Shown here: positions 1 through 6,359 of the stretch, piece by piece | Layout of the letters: each line of letters starts with the position of its first letter | Position numbering within the stretch: position 1 is the stretch's first letter | NCBI GenBank assembly: GCA_043772865.1 | Contig: JAYVFU010000194.1 | Span: 1 to 9,244 of the forward strand | Direction: 5' to 3' | From: JACMMS01 sp043772865 | Lineage (GTDB): Bacteria; Pseudomonadota; Gammaproteobacteria; Burkholderiales; Methylophilaceae | Length of the DNA: 9,244 nt | Position numbers and translations under genes: made by a program | Notes under the pieces: model-generated | The model's database searches: none | Seen by the model: only the letters and a program-made list of their open reading frames with translations | Told to the model about the DNA's origin: nothing

Positions 1-1
1 T

Positions 2-643
2 CCTTGGGCAGTGTGGGGTCGCATGTACAACGGTGGTCAAACCTGTTGCGCCGCCAAACGTTTTATTGTGCTTGATTCTGTAGCCGATGAGTTTATTGCA
101 AAATTTCAAACAGCACTTAAAACTTTAGAGCCAGGCGACCCGATGGATGAAAAAACCACTCACGGCCCATTATCTACCGAAACGGCGTTACAAGATTTAG
201 TTAAACAGGTAGATAGTGCTGTGGCGCATGGGGCAACATTGCTTATGGGTGGCAAACGTATTGACCGCCCAGGCGCATTTATGCAAACGACTATTTTGAC
301 TGATATTAAGCCTGAAAACCCTGCCTTTAGAGATGAGTTTTTTGGTCCTGTAGTGATGTTTTTTCGCGTAAAAGATGAGGCCGCCGCTATTGATTTGGCT
401 AATGATTCTGACTTTGGCTTGGGTGGCTCAGTATTTACCAAAGATATTGCACGAGGTAAGCGTGTAGCCAGTGCGGTTGATACTGGCATGATGTTTATCA
501 ACAATTTAGATTGGTCGGATGCTGAATTGCCGTTTGGCGGCATTAAAGATTCTGGCTATGGTCGCGAGCTTGGCAATATGGGCATACAGGAGTTCGTCAA
601 CAAAAAACTGGTGCGTACCTCTACAGTAAATGCTCCAGCATAG
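2..643 (+). CDS. Aldehyde dehydrogenase, succinate-semialdehyde dehydrogenase type (C-terminal part; 5' end outside window)
   Basis: This is a cytoplasmic NAD(P)-dependent aldehyde dehydrogenase that oxidises an aldehyde, most likely succinate semialdehyde, to the acid. About 213 residues are visible and the family is about 455-490 long, so the NAD-binding N-terminal half lies upstream of the window. The reading frame is open to base 2. Near the edge is the active-site motif NGGQTCC; the first Cys (44-46) sits where the catalytic nucleophile of ALDHs does. Further on are DEFFGPVV, with the conserved Glu at 335-337, and the C-terminal PFGGIKDSGYGRELG motif. The GRM-NGGQ-CCAAKRF context is that of the Sad/YneI-like succinate-semialdehyde dehydrogenases rather than betaine or retinal ALDHs; that assignment is by family resemblance and the true substrate is uncertain. 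The stop lies 6 nt before pntAA, so the two genes are almost certainly cotranscribed. Confidence 0.9.
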   Translation, partial: PWAVWGRMYNGGQTCCAAKRFIVLDSVADEFIAKFQTALKTLEPGDPMDEKTTHGPLSTETALQDLVKQVDSAVAHGATLLMGGKRIDRPGAFMQTTILTDIKPENPAFRDEFFGPVVMFFRVKDEAAAIDLANDSDFGLGGSVFTKDIARGKRVASAVDTGMMFINNLDWSDAELPFGGIKDSGYGRELGNMGIQEFVNKKLVRTSTVNAPA

Positions 644-649
644 CCCGTA

Positions 650-1786
650 ATGTATATCAATGTTGCTGTACTTAAAGAAACCCAACCACACGAACAGCGC
701 GTTGCGCTGGTGCCAGCAGTGGTTGAAAAGCTCATTAAACTTGGCGCAAAACTGCATATGCAATCAGGGGCGGGAGAAGCTATCTCGCTTACTGATGCGG
801 CGTTTAATGATGTGAGCTTTATTGATGACCCACTGCTATTGGTGCGTGATGCAGATTTGGTGCTGGCTGTGCAAGCCCCTGCATTGGAGGTGATTAATGC
901 AATGAAAGAAGGGGCGATCCTTGTTTCATTTGTATACGCGCAACAGCATCCCGCACTAGTACAACAATTAATCGATAAAACAATCACCTGTTTTGCTATG
1001 GAGCGTCTGCCACGTATCACCCGAGCGCAGTCTATGGATGCGTTATCCAGCCAATCGGCGCTTGCTGGCTATTATGCGGTCATGATGGGTGCAACGCATC
1101 TAAACCGAATTTTGCCAAAAATTACCACAGCTGCTGGCGCGATTGGTCCTGCAAAAGTGTTGGTCATGGGTTTGGGTGTTGCAGGCTTAGAAGCTATTGC
1201 CACAGCACATCGCCTGGGCGCCGTAGTAGAAGGCTACGATGTGCGCCCAGAAACACAAGAGCAGGCTTTGTCATTAGGCGCAAAGTTTGTAGAAACAGGT
1301 ATTGATGCACGTGGCAAAGGTGGCTATGCACGGCAATTAACTGCAGAAGAACAACACAAAGTAGCTGAGATACTTACACAGCATATTCAGCAAGCTGATT
1401 TGATTATCACCACAGCAGCTATTCCCGGCAAAGCCTCCCCAAAACTCATTAGCAAGGTGCAAGTTACTGGCATGAAAGCAGGCGCGGTGATCGTTGATTT
1501 ATCCGCCGAAGGCGGTGGCAATTGCGAAGATACTAAGCCTGGAGAAACCATAAAAATTGGTTTGGTAACCATTATCGCGCCACTCAATGTGCCCTCAATG
1601 TTAGGTGAGGATGCGAGTGAGTTATATGCAAAAAATCAATATAACCTATTGGTTTTAATGATGAAAAACAATGTCATTGAAATTGATTGGAACGATGAAA
1701 TACTTGCTAAAACAGCGATCACTCATGATGGAAAGTTAATGGATGCTGGCAAAGTATTAGACAAGCCAACCAGCCTAACTGCCTGA
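650..1786 (+). CDS. pntAA: NAD(P)+ transhydrogenase subunit alpha part 1 (PntAA, soluble NAD(H)-binding domain I)
   Basis: This is the soluble NAD(H)-binding component of the proton-translocating transhydrogenase, which exchanges hydride between NADH and NADP+ at the cytoplasmic face of the membrane. Its 378 residues match the separate alpha-1 chain (about 380 aa in Rhodospirillum rubrum) rather than the fused E. coli PntA. The N terminus VLKETQPHEQRVAL is the AlaDH/PNT start signature. R122, Q127 and D130 in PRITRAQSMD have the spacing of the conserved Arg-Gln-Asp nucleotide-contact loop. The Rossmann motif GLGVAG lies at 174-179 with the ribose-binding Asp at D197 (GYDVRPE). GGGNCEDTKPGE and the mobile loop near SMLGEDASELY follow. 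The ATG at 650 gives the right N terminus, but I see no Shine-Dalgarno in front of it; translation is probably coupled to the upstream ALDH stop 6 nt away. pntAB follows after 25 nt. Confidence 0.96.
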   Translation: MYINVAVLKETQPHEQRVALVPAVVEKLIKLGAKLHMQSGAGEAISLTDAAFNDVSFIDDPLLLVRDADLVLAVQAPALEVINAMKEGAILVSFVYAQQHPALVQQLIDKTITCFAMERLPRITRAQSMDALSSQSALAGYYAVMMGATHLNRILPKITTAAGAIGPAKVLVMGLGVAGLEAIATAHRLGAVVEGYDVRPETQEQALSLGAKFVETGIDARGKGGYARQLTAEEQHKVAEILTQHIQQADLIITTAAIPGKASPKLISKVQVTGMKAGAVIVDLSAEGGGNCEDTKPGETIKIGLVTIIAPLNVPSMLGEDASELYAKNQYNLLVLMMKNNVIEIDWNDEILAKTAITHDGKLMDAGKVLDKPTSLTA

Positions 1787-1799
1787 TGATGCAAATTCC

Positions 1800-1806
1800 A
1801 CGGAGG
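1800..1806 (+). promoter_or_regulatory. Strong ribosome binding site of pntAB
   Basis: ACGGAGG lies 5 nt before the ATG at 1812. It is the only strong Shine-Dalgarno within the pnt cluster; pntAA and pntB have none that is clear. This fixes the pntAB start and suggests ribosomes load here for the two membrane subunits. Confidence 0.7.
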
Positions 1807-1811
1807 TTGTA

Positions 1812-2156
1812 ATGGAATTTCAAACCACAATTAGCAGTTTTCTTGCACTTTATATTTTTATGCTGGCCGCGTTTACTGGCTGGGTGATTATTGGTCGTGT
1901 ACCCGCTATTTTGCATACACCGCTTATGTCTAGTTCTAATTTTGTGCATGGCATTGTGGTGGTAGGTGGTTTGTTTGCCTTATTAAATGCAAGTACAACC
2001 ATTGAGCAAATATTCGGATTTTTTGCTGTATTGCTTGGGGCTGGCAACGTCGCGGGTGGCTATGCAGTGACTGAGCGCATGCTAGCGATGTTTCAAACCA
2101 GTGAGCAAGGTCAACATAAAGCCCATGGCAAACCTCGCCGTACTAAGAAAGTTTAA
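1812..2156 (+). CDS. pntAB: NAD(P)+ transhydrogenase subunit alpha part 2 (PntAB, membrane domain)
   Basis: This is the small integral-membrane chain of the proton-translocating transhydrogenase. It supplies the alpha-side helices of domain II, which form the proton channel together with PntB. The 114 residues show three hydrophobic segments at roughly 8-28, 43-62 and 66-86. FTGWVIIGRVPAILHTPLMSSSN and the later SSNFVHGIVVVGG stretch are typical of this chain; the family member in R. rubrum is about 139 aa, so this one is slightly short. A strongly basic tail (KPRRTKKV) follows a glutamine/histidine-rich linker and should stay in the cytoplasm by the positive-inside rule. The start at 1812 has a good ribosome binding site. 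Its TAA stop is directly followed by the pntB ATG with no spacer, so the two membrane subunits are translationally coupled. Confidence 0.95.
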   Translation: MEFQTTISSFLALYIFMLAAFTGWVIIGRVPAILHTPLMSSSNFVHGIVVVGGLFALLNASTTIEQIFGFFAVLLGAGNVAGGYAVTERMLAMFQTSEQGQHKAHGKPRRTKKV

Positions 2157-3608
2157 ATGCGCAATATGTTAAATATGCTGCCGCAATTAATTATCGGCGT
2201 AACCAATTTAGTTGTGGCTTTTCTATTGCTATATGGGCTTAAGCGCATGTCATCCCCAGTAACGGCGCCTTCAGGTATTTTTGTCGTGGGTATTGGCATG
2301 TTGGTGGCTATTCTCGCTAGTTTTCTATTTGCATTTGGTGTCAGCGCGGCAGCTAAACCGCACTTAAGCATGAACATTTTACTAGCGGTTATCGCCTTAA
2401 TTGTGGGTGGCGGAGCGGCTTGGTGGAGTGGCAAGAAAGTGGCGATGACAGCCATGCCGCAAATGGTAGCGCTCTATAACGGTATGGGCGGAGGCGCGGC
2501 GGCGGCCATTGCAGCAGTAGAATTATTCGGCAATAAACCGCACGGTATGGTTGTGTTGATCGTTACCTTATTAGGCGCTTTAATTGGTGCGGTATCGTTC
2601 TCTGGCTCGTTAATCGCTTGGGCAAAATTGCAAGGAGTACTCAACCAACCATTGCGCTTTCGTGGCCAACAAGCTTTTAACGGCCTTGTGCTTTTACTGA
2701 TAGTTTTTATTGGTATCACGATTGCCTATGTTGCACGCTTTCCTGAAAATCCCGTCATTGCCATGCCTGTGCTCATTGGCTTGTTTTTTGTTGTGGCGTT
2801 GTTGATGGGAATTTTAATGACGCTGCCAATAGGTGGTGCTGATATGCCTGTTGTGATTTCCATCTATAACGCCTTTACGGGTTTGGCGGTGGGGCTAGAA
2901 GGTTTTGTTCTACAAAATCCTGCATTGATGATTGCAGGTATGGTGGTAGGCGCCGCTGGTTTGTTACTCACTTTATTAATGGCTAAGGCGATGAATCGCT
3001 CCATTAGTAACATTTTATTTACTAACTTTGGCGAGATAAAAGCTAAAAAGCAGGGCGCAATTAAAGGTGCGCTTAAGCCTGTGGATGCTGGCGATGCGGG
3101 TATTTTTATGCGCTATGCCAGTAAGGTTATCATCATTCCGGGTTACGGTTTGGCGGTAGCGCAAGGCCAGCAAAAGCTTTATGAGTTAGTGAAGTTGTTG
3201 CAAACCAAAGGTGTAGATGTGAAATTTGCTGTGCACCCAGTGGCTGGGCGCATGCCTGGCCAAATGGATGTATTACTGACAGAAGCTGGCGTGCCATACG
3301 ATATGATTTTTCAACTCGAAGATATTAACGACGATTTTGAAACTACCGACGTGGCGTTAGTCATAGGCGCTAATGATGTGGTTAACCCGGCGGCGCGCAC
3401 AGATAAAGCTTCACCTATTTTTGGTATGCCGATACTCAACGCAGATAAAGCTAAAAAAGTATATGTAGTAAAACGTGGCGAAGGTAAGGGCTATGCCGGC
3501 ATTGTGAACACGCTGTTTTACGCTGATAACTGCGACATGGTGTATGGCGATGCCCAAGCCTCGCTCATTAAAATGATTGAATCAGTAAGAGGTCTTGGCG
3601 GTGCTTAA
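2157..3608 (+). CDS. pntB: NAD(P)+ transhydrogenase subunit beta (PntB)
   Basis: This is the beta chain of the proton-translocating transhydrogenase. It provides most of the membrane domain II and the cytoplasmic NADP(H)-binding domain III. Its 483 residues are in the normal range of about 460-485. The first about 280 residues are a series of hydrophobic helices, including the Gly/Ala-rich YNGMGGGAAAAIAAVELFG segment and the DMPVVISIYNAFTGLA segment. Domain III begins near residue 310. It holds the nucleotide-binding GYGLAVAQ motif at 329-336, HPVAGRMPGQMDVLL, DVALVIGANDVVNPAA, and near the end GKGYAGIVNTLFY followed by YGDAQ. The ATG directly abuts the pntAB stop and has only a weak purine stretch upstream, which indicates coupling. 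The enzyme normally uses proton-motive force to make NADPH. A 71-nt gap precedes the alcohol dehydrogenase. Confidence 0.97.
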   Translation: MRNMLNMLPQLIIGVTNLVVAFLLLYGLKRMSSPVTAPSGIFVVGIGMLVAILASFLFAFGVSAAAKPHLSMNILLAVIALIVGGGAAWWSGKKVAMTAMPQMVALYNGMGGGAAAAIAAVELFGNKPHGMVVLIVTLLGALIGAVSFSGSLIAWAKLQGVLNQPLRFRGQQAFNGLVLLLIVFIGITIAYVARFPENPVIAMPVLIGLFFVVALLMGILMTLPIGGADMPVVISIYNAFTGLAVGLEGFVLQNPALMIAGMVVGAAGLLLTLLMAKAMNRSISNILFTNFGEIKAKKQGAIKGALKPVDAGDAGIFMRYASKVIIIPGYGLAVAQGQQKLYELVKLLQTKGVDVKFAVHPVAGRMPGQMDVLLTEAGVPYDMIFQLEDINDDFETTDVALVIGANDVVNPAARTDKASPIFGMPILNADKAKKVYVVKRGEGKGYAGIVNTLFYADNCDMVYGDAQASLIKMIESVRGLGGA

Positions 3609-3628
3609 TACGCCTAAAAAAAATTGAG

Positions 3629-3658
3629 TTGCAAAAAATTATGAGCAATTTTTAGAAA
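3629..3658 (+). promoter_or_regulatory. Weak candidate promoter for the alcohol dehydrogenase gene
   Basis: TTGCAA (3629-3634) and TAGAAA (3653-3658) are 18 nt apart, and each matches 4 of 6 positions of the sigma70 hexamers. The stretch sits in the 71-nt gap after pntB and could start a separate adhP-chrR transcript. In AT-rich DNA such matches arise often by chance. Confidence 0.25.
3634..3653 (+). terminator. AT-only inverted repeat after pntB, possible weak terminator or attenuator
   Basis: AAAAATT (3634-3640) and AATTTTT (3647-3653) form a perfect 7-bp inverted repeat around a 6-nt loop, and the right arm ends in five T. There is no G or C in the stem, so the hairpin would be weak. It may reduce, rather than stop, readthrough from pntB into the dehydrogenase gene. 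It overlaps the candidate promoter at 3629-3658, and both readings cannot be taken as established. Confidence 0.25.
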
Positions 3659-3679
3659 GACAATTTTGGAAGAAAAATC

Positions 3680-4717
3680 ATGACACAAAAAATGCAAGCA
3701 GCAGTGGTAGAAAAATTTGGCGCGCCTTTGGTACTACAAGAGTGGGATATCCCCACCCCAAGCCACGGTCAAATCTTAGTTAAAACTGAAGCCTGTGGCG
3801 TTTGCCATACTGATTTGCATGTGGCTAATGGTGACTGGGCTGGCAGGCCAACACTGCCCTTTATTCCTGGTCATGAAGGTATTGGGATTGTGGTAGCGGT
3901 TGGTGCAGGCGTAACCAGCGTTAAAGAGGGCGAACGTGTTGGTGTACCTTGGTTATATTCTGCTTGTGGCCATTGCGAATACTGCCTAACCGCATGGGAA
4001 ACAGTCTGCGCCAAGGCAGAGTTTGGTGGTTATACCAAAAATGGCGGATTTGCAGAATATATTTTGGCTGATCCTAACTATGTGGCTCATATTCCAGCAG
4101 GGCTAGCTGCTACTGAAGCGGCACCCATTATCTGTGCTGGCATTACTACTTATAAAGGCATTAAAGAAACCGAAGTAAGGCCAGGCGAGTGGTTAGCTAT
4201 TTCTGGGATTGGCGGCCTAGGGCACTTGGCGATTCAATATGCTAAAGCCATGGGTTTACAAGTGTGTGCGATTGATATTGATGACGGCAAGCTTGCGCAT
4301 GCCAAAAAATTGGGTGCAGATGTGTTGATTAACGCCAAGACTAATGACCCAATAGCTGACATGAAAAAAGCCACCGATGGTGGTGCGCATGGCGTGTTAA
4401 TTACCGCACCTTCTTTATCTGCATTTAAACAAGGTGTTGCCATGACGCGTAAACGTGGCACTTGTGTATTGGTTGGTTTGCCACCTGGTGAATTTCCCAC
4501 GCCGCTATTTGATGTGGTGGCCAATTGCATCACCATACGTGGCTCCTTCGTTGGTACGCGTTGGGATATGGCGGAGGCGCTAGCTTTTGCCGCAGATGGC
4601 AAAGTAAAAGCGGATATTGAGTTACAGCCTTTATCTGCCATTAACGACATCTTTATGCGGCTTTCCCACGGCGATGTGCCATCGCGCGTGGTGATTGATT
4701 TTAGCGCCAGCCAGTAA
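3680..4717 (+). CDS. adhP: Zinc-dependent alcohol dehydrogenase, AdhP type
   Basis: This is a cytoplasmic medium-chain zinc alcohol dehydrogenase that interconverts primary alcohols such as ethanol with aldehydes, most likely with NAD(H). Its 345 residues are the usual length for bacterial AdhP. Catalytic zinc ligands are visible at C42 (CGVCHTD), H65-E66 (PGHEGIG) and C152. The structural zinc site is complete with C96, C99, C102 and C110. The Rossmann motif GIGGLG lies at 176-181, with D199 at the end of the second strand, which favours NAD over NADP. The C-terminal GLPPGEFPTP and SFVGTRWDMAEAL segments are typical. A GGAAG about 9 nt upstream of the ATG at 3680 serves as ribosome binding site. 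The gene lies between the transhydrogenase and a flavin reductase, consistent with a role in redox balance or aldehyde handling together with the upstream aldehyde dehydrogenase; the physiological substrate is not visible. Confidence 0.94.
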   Translation: MTQKMQAAVVEKFGAPLVLQEWDIPTPSHGQILVKTEACGVCHTDLHVANGDWAGRPTLPFIPGHEGIGIVVAVGAGVTSVKEGERVGVPWLYSACGHCEYCLTAWETVCAKAEFGGYTKNGGFAEYILADPNYVAHIPAGLAATEAAPIICAGITTYKGIKETEVRPGEWLAISGIGGLGHLAIQYAKAMGLQVCAIDIDDGKLAHAKKLGADVLINAKTNDPIADMKKATDGGAHGVLITAPSLSAFKQGVAMTRKRGTCVLVGLPPGEFPTPLFDVVANCITIRGSFVGTRWDMAEALAFAADGKVKADIELQPLSAINDIFMRLSHGDVPSRVVIDFSASQ

Positions 4718-4753
4718 ATAATTTATATCACGAGTATTCACAGGAAAACGCAT

Positions 4754-5305
4754 ATGAAAAATTATAAAATTGCTTTTATCGTTGGCAGCTTACGCCAAGA
4801 TTCTCTTAACCAGAAACTAGCGATTGCCATTGTAAAGCTAGCGCCACCAGAGTTTATCTTTGAGCAAGTGCAAATTGGTGATTTACCACTTTATAATCAA
4901 GATGATGATGCATCTCCAATAGAGTCAGTGAAAAGGCTCAGAACCACTATTAAGGCAGCAGATGGCGTTTTATTTGTGACGCCTGAATATAATCGCTCAA
5001 TTCCAGGTGTCCTTAAAAATGCCATCGACCATGCATCAAGGCCCTACGGAGAGAATGCGTGGGCAGGAAAGCCAACAGGGGTTGTGGGTATTTCCGTTGG
5101 TGCGATGGGTACTTGCATGGCGCAACAACATTTACGCAACGTTTTGGCTTATTTGGATGCGCCAACGCTTGGTCAACCTGAAGTATTTATACAATCCAAA
5201 CCAGATTTATTTACTGAAAATGGCAGCATTAATGCAGATAGCTTAGAGTTTTTACAGCACTGGATAAAATGCTATACGGCATGGGTAGAGAGGCATGCCG
5301 CATAA
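4754..5305 (+). CDS. NADPH-dependent FMN reductase / quinone (chromate) reductase family, ChrR/YieF-like
   Basis: This is a soluble flavodoxin-like FMN enzyme of the NADPH-dependent FMN reductase family. Relatives such as E. coli YieF/ChrR reduce quinones, and also chromate and other electrophiles, with NAD(P)H, and help resist oxidative stress. The 183 residues are full length. The FMN phosphate loop is GSLRQDSLN (11-19, with S12, S17 and N19), and the isoalloxazine-side motif is PEYN (77-80) followed by IPGVLKNAID (83-92). GISVGAMGT then forms the third flavin-contact loop. CAGGAAAA 7-14 nt before the ATG at 4754 supplies the ribosome binding site. It follows adhP by 36 nt on the same strand with no terminator, so the pair is likely cotranscribed. 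The natural electron acceptor cannot be read from sequence; chromate reduction is usually a side activity. Confidence 0.9.
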   Translation: MKNYKIAFIVGSLRQDSLNQKLAIAIVKLAPPEFIFEQVQIGDLPLYNQDDDASPIESVKRLRTTIKAADGVLFVTPEYNRSIPGVLKNAIDHASRPYGENAWAGKPTGVVGISVGAMGTCMAQQHLRNVLAYLDAPTLGQPEVFIQSKPDLFTENGSINADSLEFLQHWIKCYTAWVERHAA

Positions 5306-5409
5306 GTGGATTAGTGATACTTAGCGCTATAGGGGACAAAAGTCAAACCCCCAGATAAATTTAAGTCCACTGCGAAATTATGAGTGGCGCAATATGTTAC
5401 GTGTGAATA
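5306..5409. terminator. Convergent intergenic region with weak hairpin, possible bidirectional terminator
   Basis: These 104 nt separate the 3' ends of the chrR-like gene (plus) and the nitroreductase gene (minus), so termination is expected here. GGGG (5332-5335) faces CCCCC (5348-5352), with an inner GAC/GTC match around AAAA and a three-A bulge. AGTGGA (5305-5310) can also pair with TCCACT (5366-5371), enclosing that hairpin. TAGCGCTA (5322-5329) is an 8-bp palindrome. There is no T tract after any stem, so I cannot point to a classical intrinsic terminator. Confidence 0.3.
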
Positions 5410-5973
5410 TCAGTCAATCAACAGTATTTCAGGCTTTTTGCGTGGTACTGCAGGGGCCGATGATTTTGGATGCCCAACAATAATTGGTGCTACTGATATC
5501 CACGCTGCTGGCACGCCTAATAATTCTTTACCAGCTGCAGAATTGAGAAAGTTTTGTGCCAATCCAATCCAGCAACTTCCAAGCCCTGCGGCAAATGCCG
5601 CCAACATTAGGTTTTGAGCCGCTAAGGCACAATCTTCTATCACTTCTGCGCCATCAGCATTTGCTGAAATCAAAATCAACACTGGCGCATGATAGAAAAT
5701 ATGAAATTTTGGGTCTTCAAGATACGATTGCAGCTGATCAAAATGCAAAGGTGGCGCAATCGTTTTAAGTACAAGCGCTTTAGAGGCCTCAGAAATTTGA
5801 TCTAATAATATTTGATTGCGCAACACCGTAAAAGTCCAAGGTTGCACATTCATGGCACTTGGTGCTTGCATGGCGGCCTCAATCAGCTGAGTTACTGTTA
5901 ATTCATCAAGTAATTCAGTTGTGTACTCACGCACAGCGCGACGACCTGTGATTGCTTCATTAAGATCCATCAT
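5410..5973 (-). CDS. Nitroreductase family protein
   Basis: This is an FMN-dependent oxidoreductase of the nitroreductase fold, usually a homodimer that passes electrons from NAD(P)H to nitroaromatics, quinones or similar acceptors. The 187 residues are typical of the short nitroreductases. GRRAVREY (10-17) gives the FMN phosphate-binding arginines, and APSAMNVQPW (37-46) is the classic flavin-contact motif. EDCALAAQNLMLAA (113-126) and AAGLGSCWIG (128-137) form the second half of the flavin site, and the end IIVGHPKSSAPAVPRK carries the usual GYP-like turn as GHP. Two consecutive ATGs (5973 and 5970) follow AAGGA; the first is 5 nt from it and the second 8 nt, so either may be used. The gene converges on the chrR-like gene and diverges from the BON gene across a long intergenic region. 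The substrate is unknown; two unrelated flavoprotein reductases sitting end to end suggests a shared redox or detoxification theme. Confidence 0.93.
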   Translation of the reverse strand: MMDLNEAITGRRAVREYTTELLDELTVTQLIEAAMQAPSAMNVQPWTFTVLRNQILLDQISEASKALVLKTIAPPLHFDQLQSYLEDPKFHIFYHAPVLILISANADGAEVIEDCALAAQNLMLAAFAAGLGSCWIGLAQNFLNSAAGKELLGVPAAWISVAPIIVGHPKSSAPAVPRKKPEILLID

Positions 5974-6007
5974 TTAATCCTTTCTAAACACTTTGGCAAT
6001 TCCGTCT

Positions 6008-6020
6008 GCTAATTTTTAGC
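6008..6020. promoter_or_regulatory. Palindrome upstream of the nitroreductase gene, operator candidate
   Basis: GCTAA-TTT-TTAGC is a perfect 5-bp inverted repeat around three T. It lies 35-47 nt upstream of the nitroreductase start, where a core promoter would sit on the minus strand. A second GCTAAAA copy at 6047-6053 pairs with TTTTAGC (6014-6020). No good -35/-10 pair is visible on the minus strand, which would fit an activator-dependent promoter but may also mean the motif is chance. Confidence 0.3.
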
Positions 6021-6156
6021 CACTTTATTATTTAAAGGCTTAATGAGCTAAAAGTATGATTTTTTATATATTGAATCATGAGAATATTTAATCAGCCAAT
6101 GTTGAAATTAAGATAATTTATTGGATTTAAGATACTCGCGGCAGACTGACAAAGCT

Positions 6157-6170
6157 GTGCGCTACCGCAC
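6157..6170. other. Short GC-rich stem-loop in AT-rich spacer
   Basis: GTGCG (6157-6161), loop CTAC (6162-6165) and CGCAC (6166-6170) form a perfect 5-bp stem with a tetraloop. Four of five pairs are G-C, standing out from surroundings that are mostly A and T. The stem is followed by CTAAAA rather than a T tract, so it is not a plus-strand terminator. It could be a protein-binding palindrome, a structured leader or part of a small RNA. Confidence 0.4.
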
Positions 6171-6295
6171 CTAAAAGATTGAATTAAATAGAAAATCATT
6201 TAGCTTTTAATTCTAGCCAAAATTAGAACATTAACTAAATAATCACAGGATTTCTGTACCAATTATTAATGGTAAAAAATGCTATTTTATGTGCC

Positions 6296-6324
6296 TTGCC
6301 GCACAGATTAAGCAATCTTAATAG
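6296..6324 (+). promoter_or_regulatory. Candidate promoter of the BON gene with an inverted repeat in its spacer
   Basis: TTGCCG (6296-6301) and TAATAG (6319-6324) are exactly 17 nt apart, matching 4 and 3 positions of the sigma70 hexamers. The perfect inverted repeat ATTAAG-CAAT-CTTAAT (6307-6322) fills most of the spacer and overlaps the -10 element. That is where a repressor would sit to block polymerase. The placement is suggestive, but the hexamers are weak. Confidence 0.35.
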
Positions 6325-6353
6325 TAAATAGTGGTGTTCGAAGCTCATTTAAT

Positions 6354-6359
6354 GAGGAG
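6354..6359 (+). promoter_or_regulatory. Ribosome binding site of the BON gene
   Basis: GAGGAG ends 6 nt before the ATG at 6366. It is one of the strongest Shine-Dalgarno sequences in the window and fixes the start of the signal peptide, pointing to efficient translation of this small protein. Confidence 0.7.

Noticed and set aside
160..1020. Minus-strand open frames opposite the aldehyde dehydrogenase and pntAA (160-543, 506-763, 556-1020)
   Set aside because: They are antisense to clear genes, have no recognisable family motif and no ribosome site; they follow from the codon bias of the sense strand.
5007..5246. Plus-strand 79-codon frame inside the chrR-like gene
   Set aside because: It overlaps in another frame a gene with a full set of flavin-binding motifs, and its own product resembles nothing known to me.
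5384..5768. Plus-strand frames at 5384-5617 and 5556-5768
   Set aside because: They are antisense to the nitroreductase gene, whose FMN motifs are clear.
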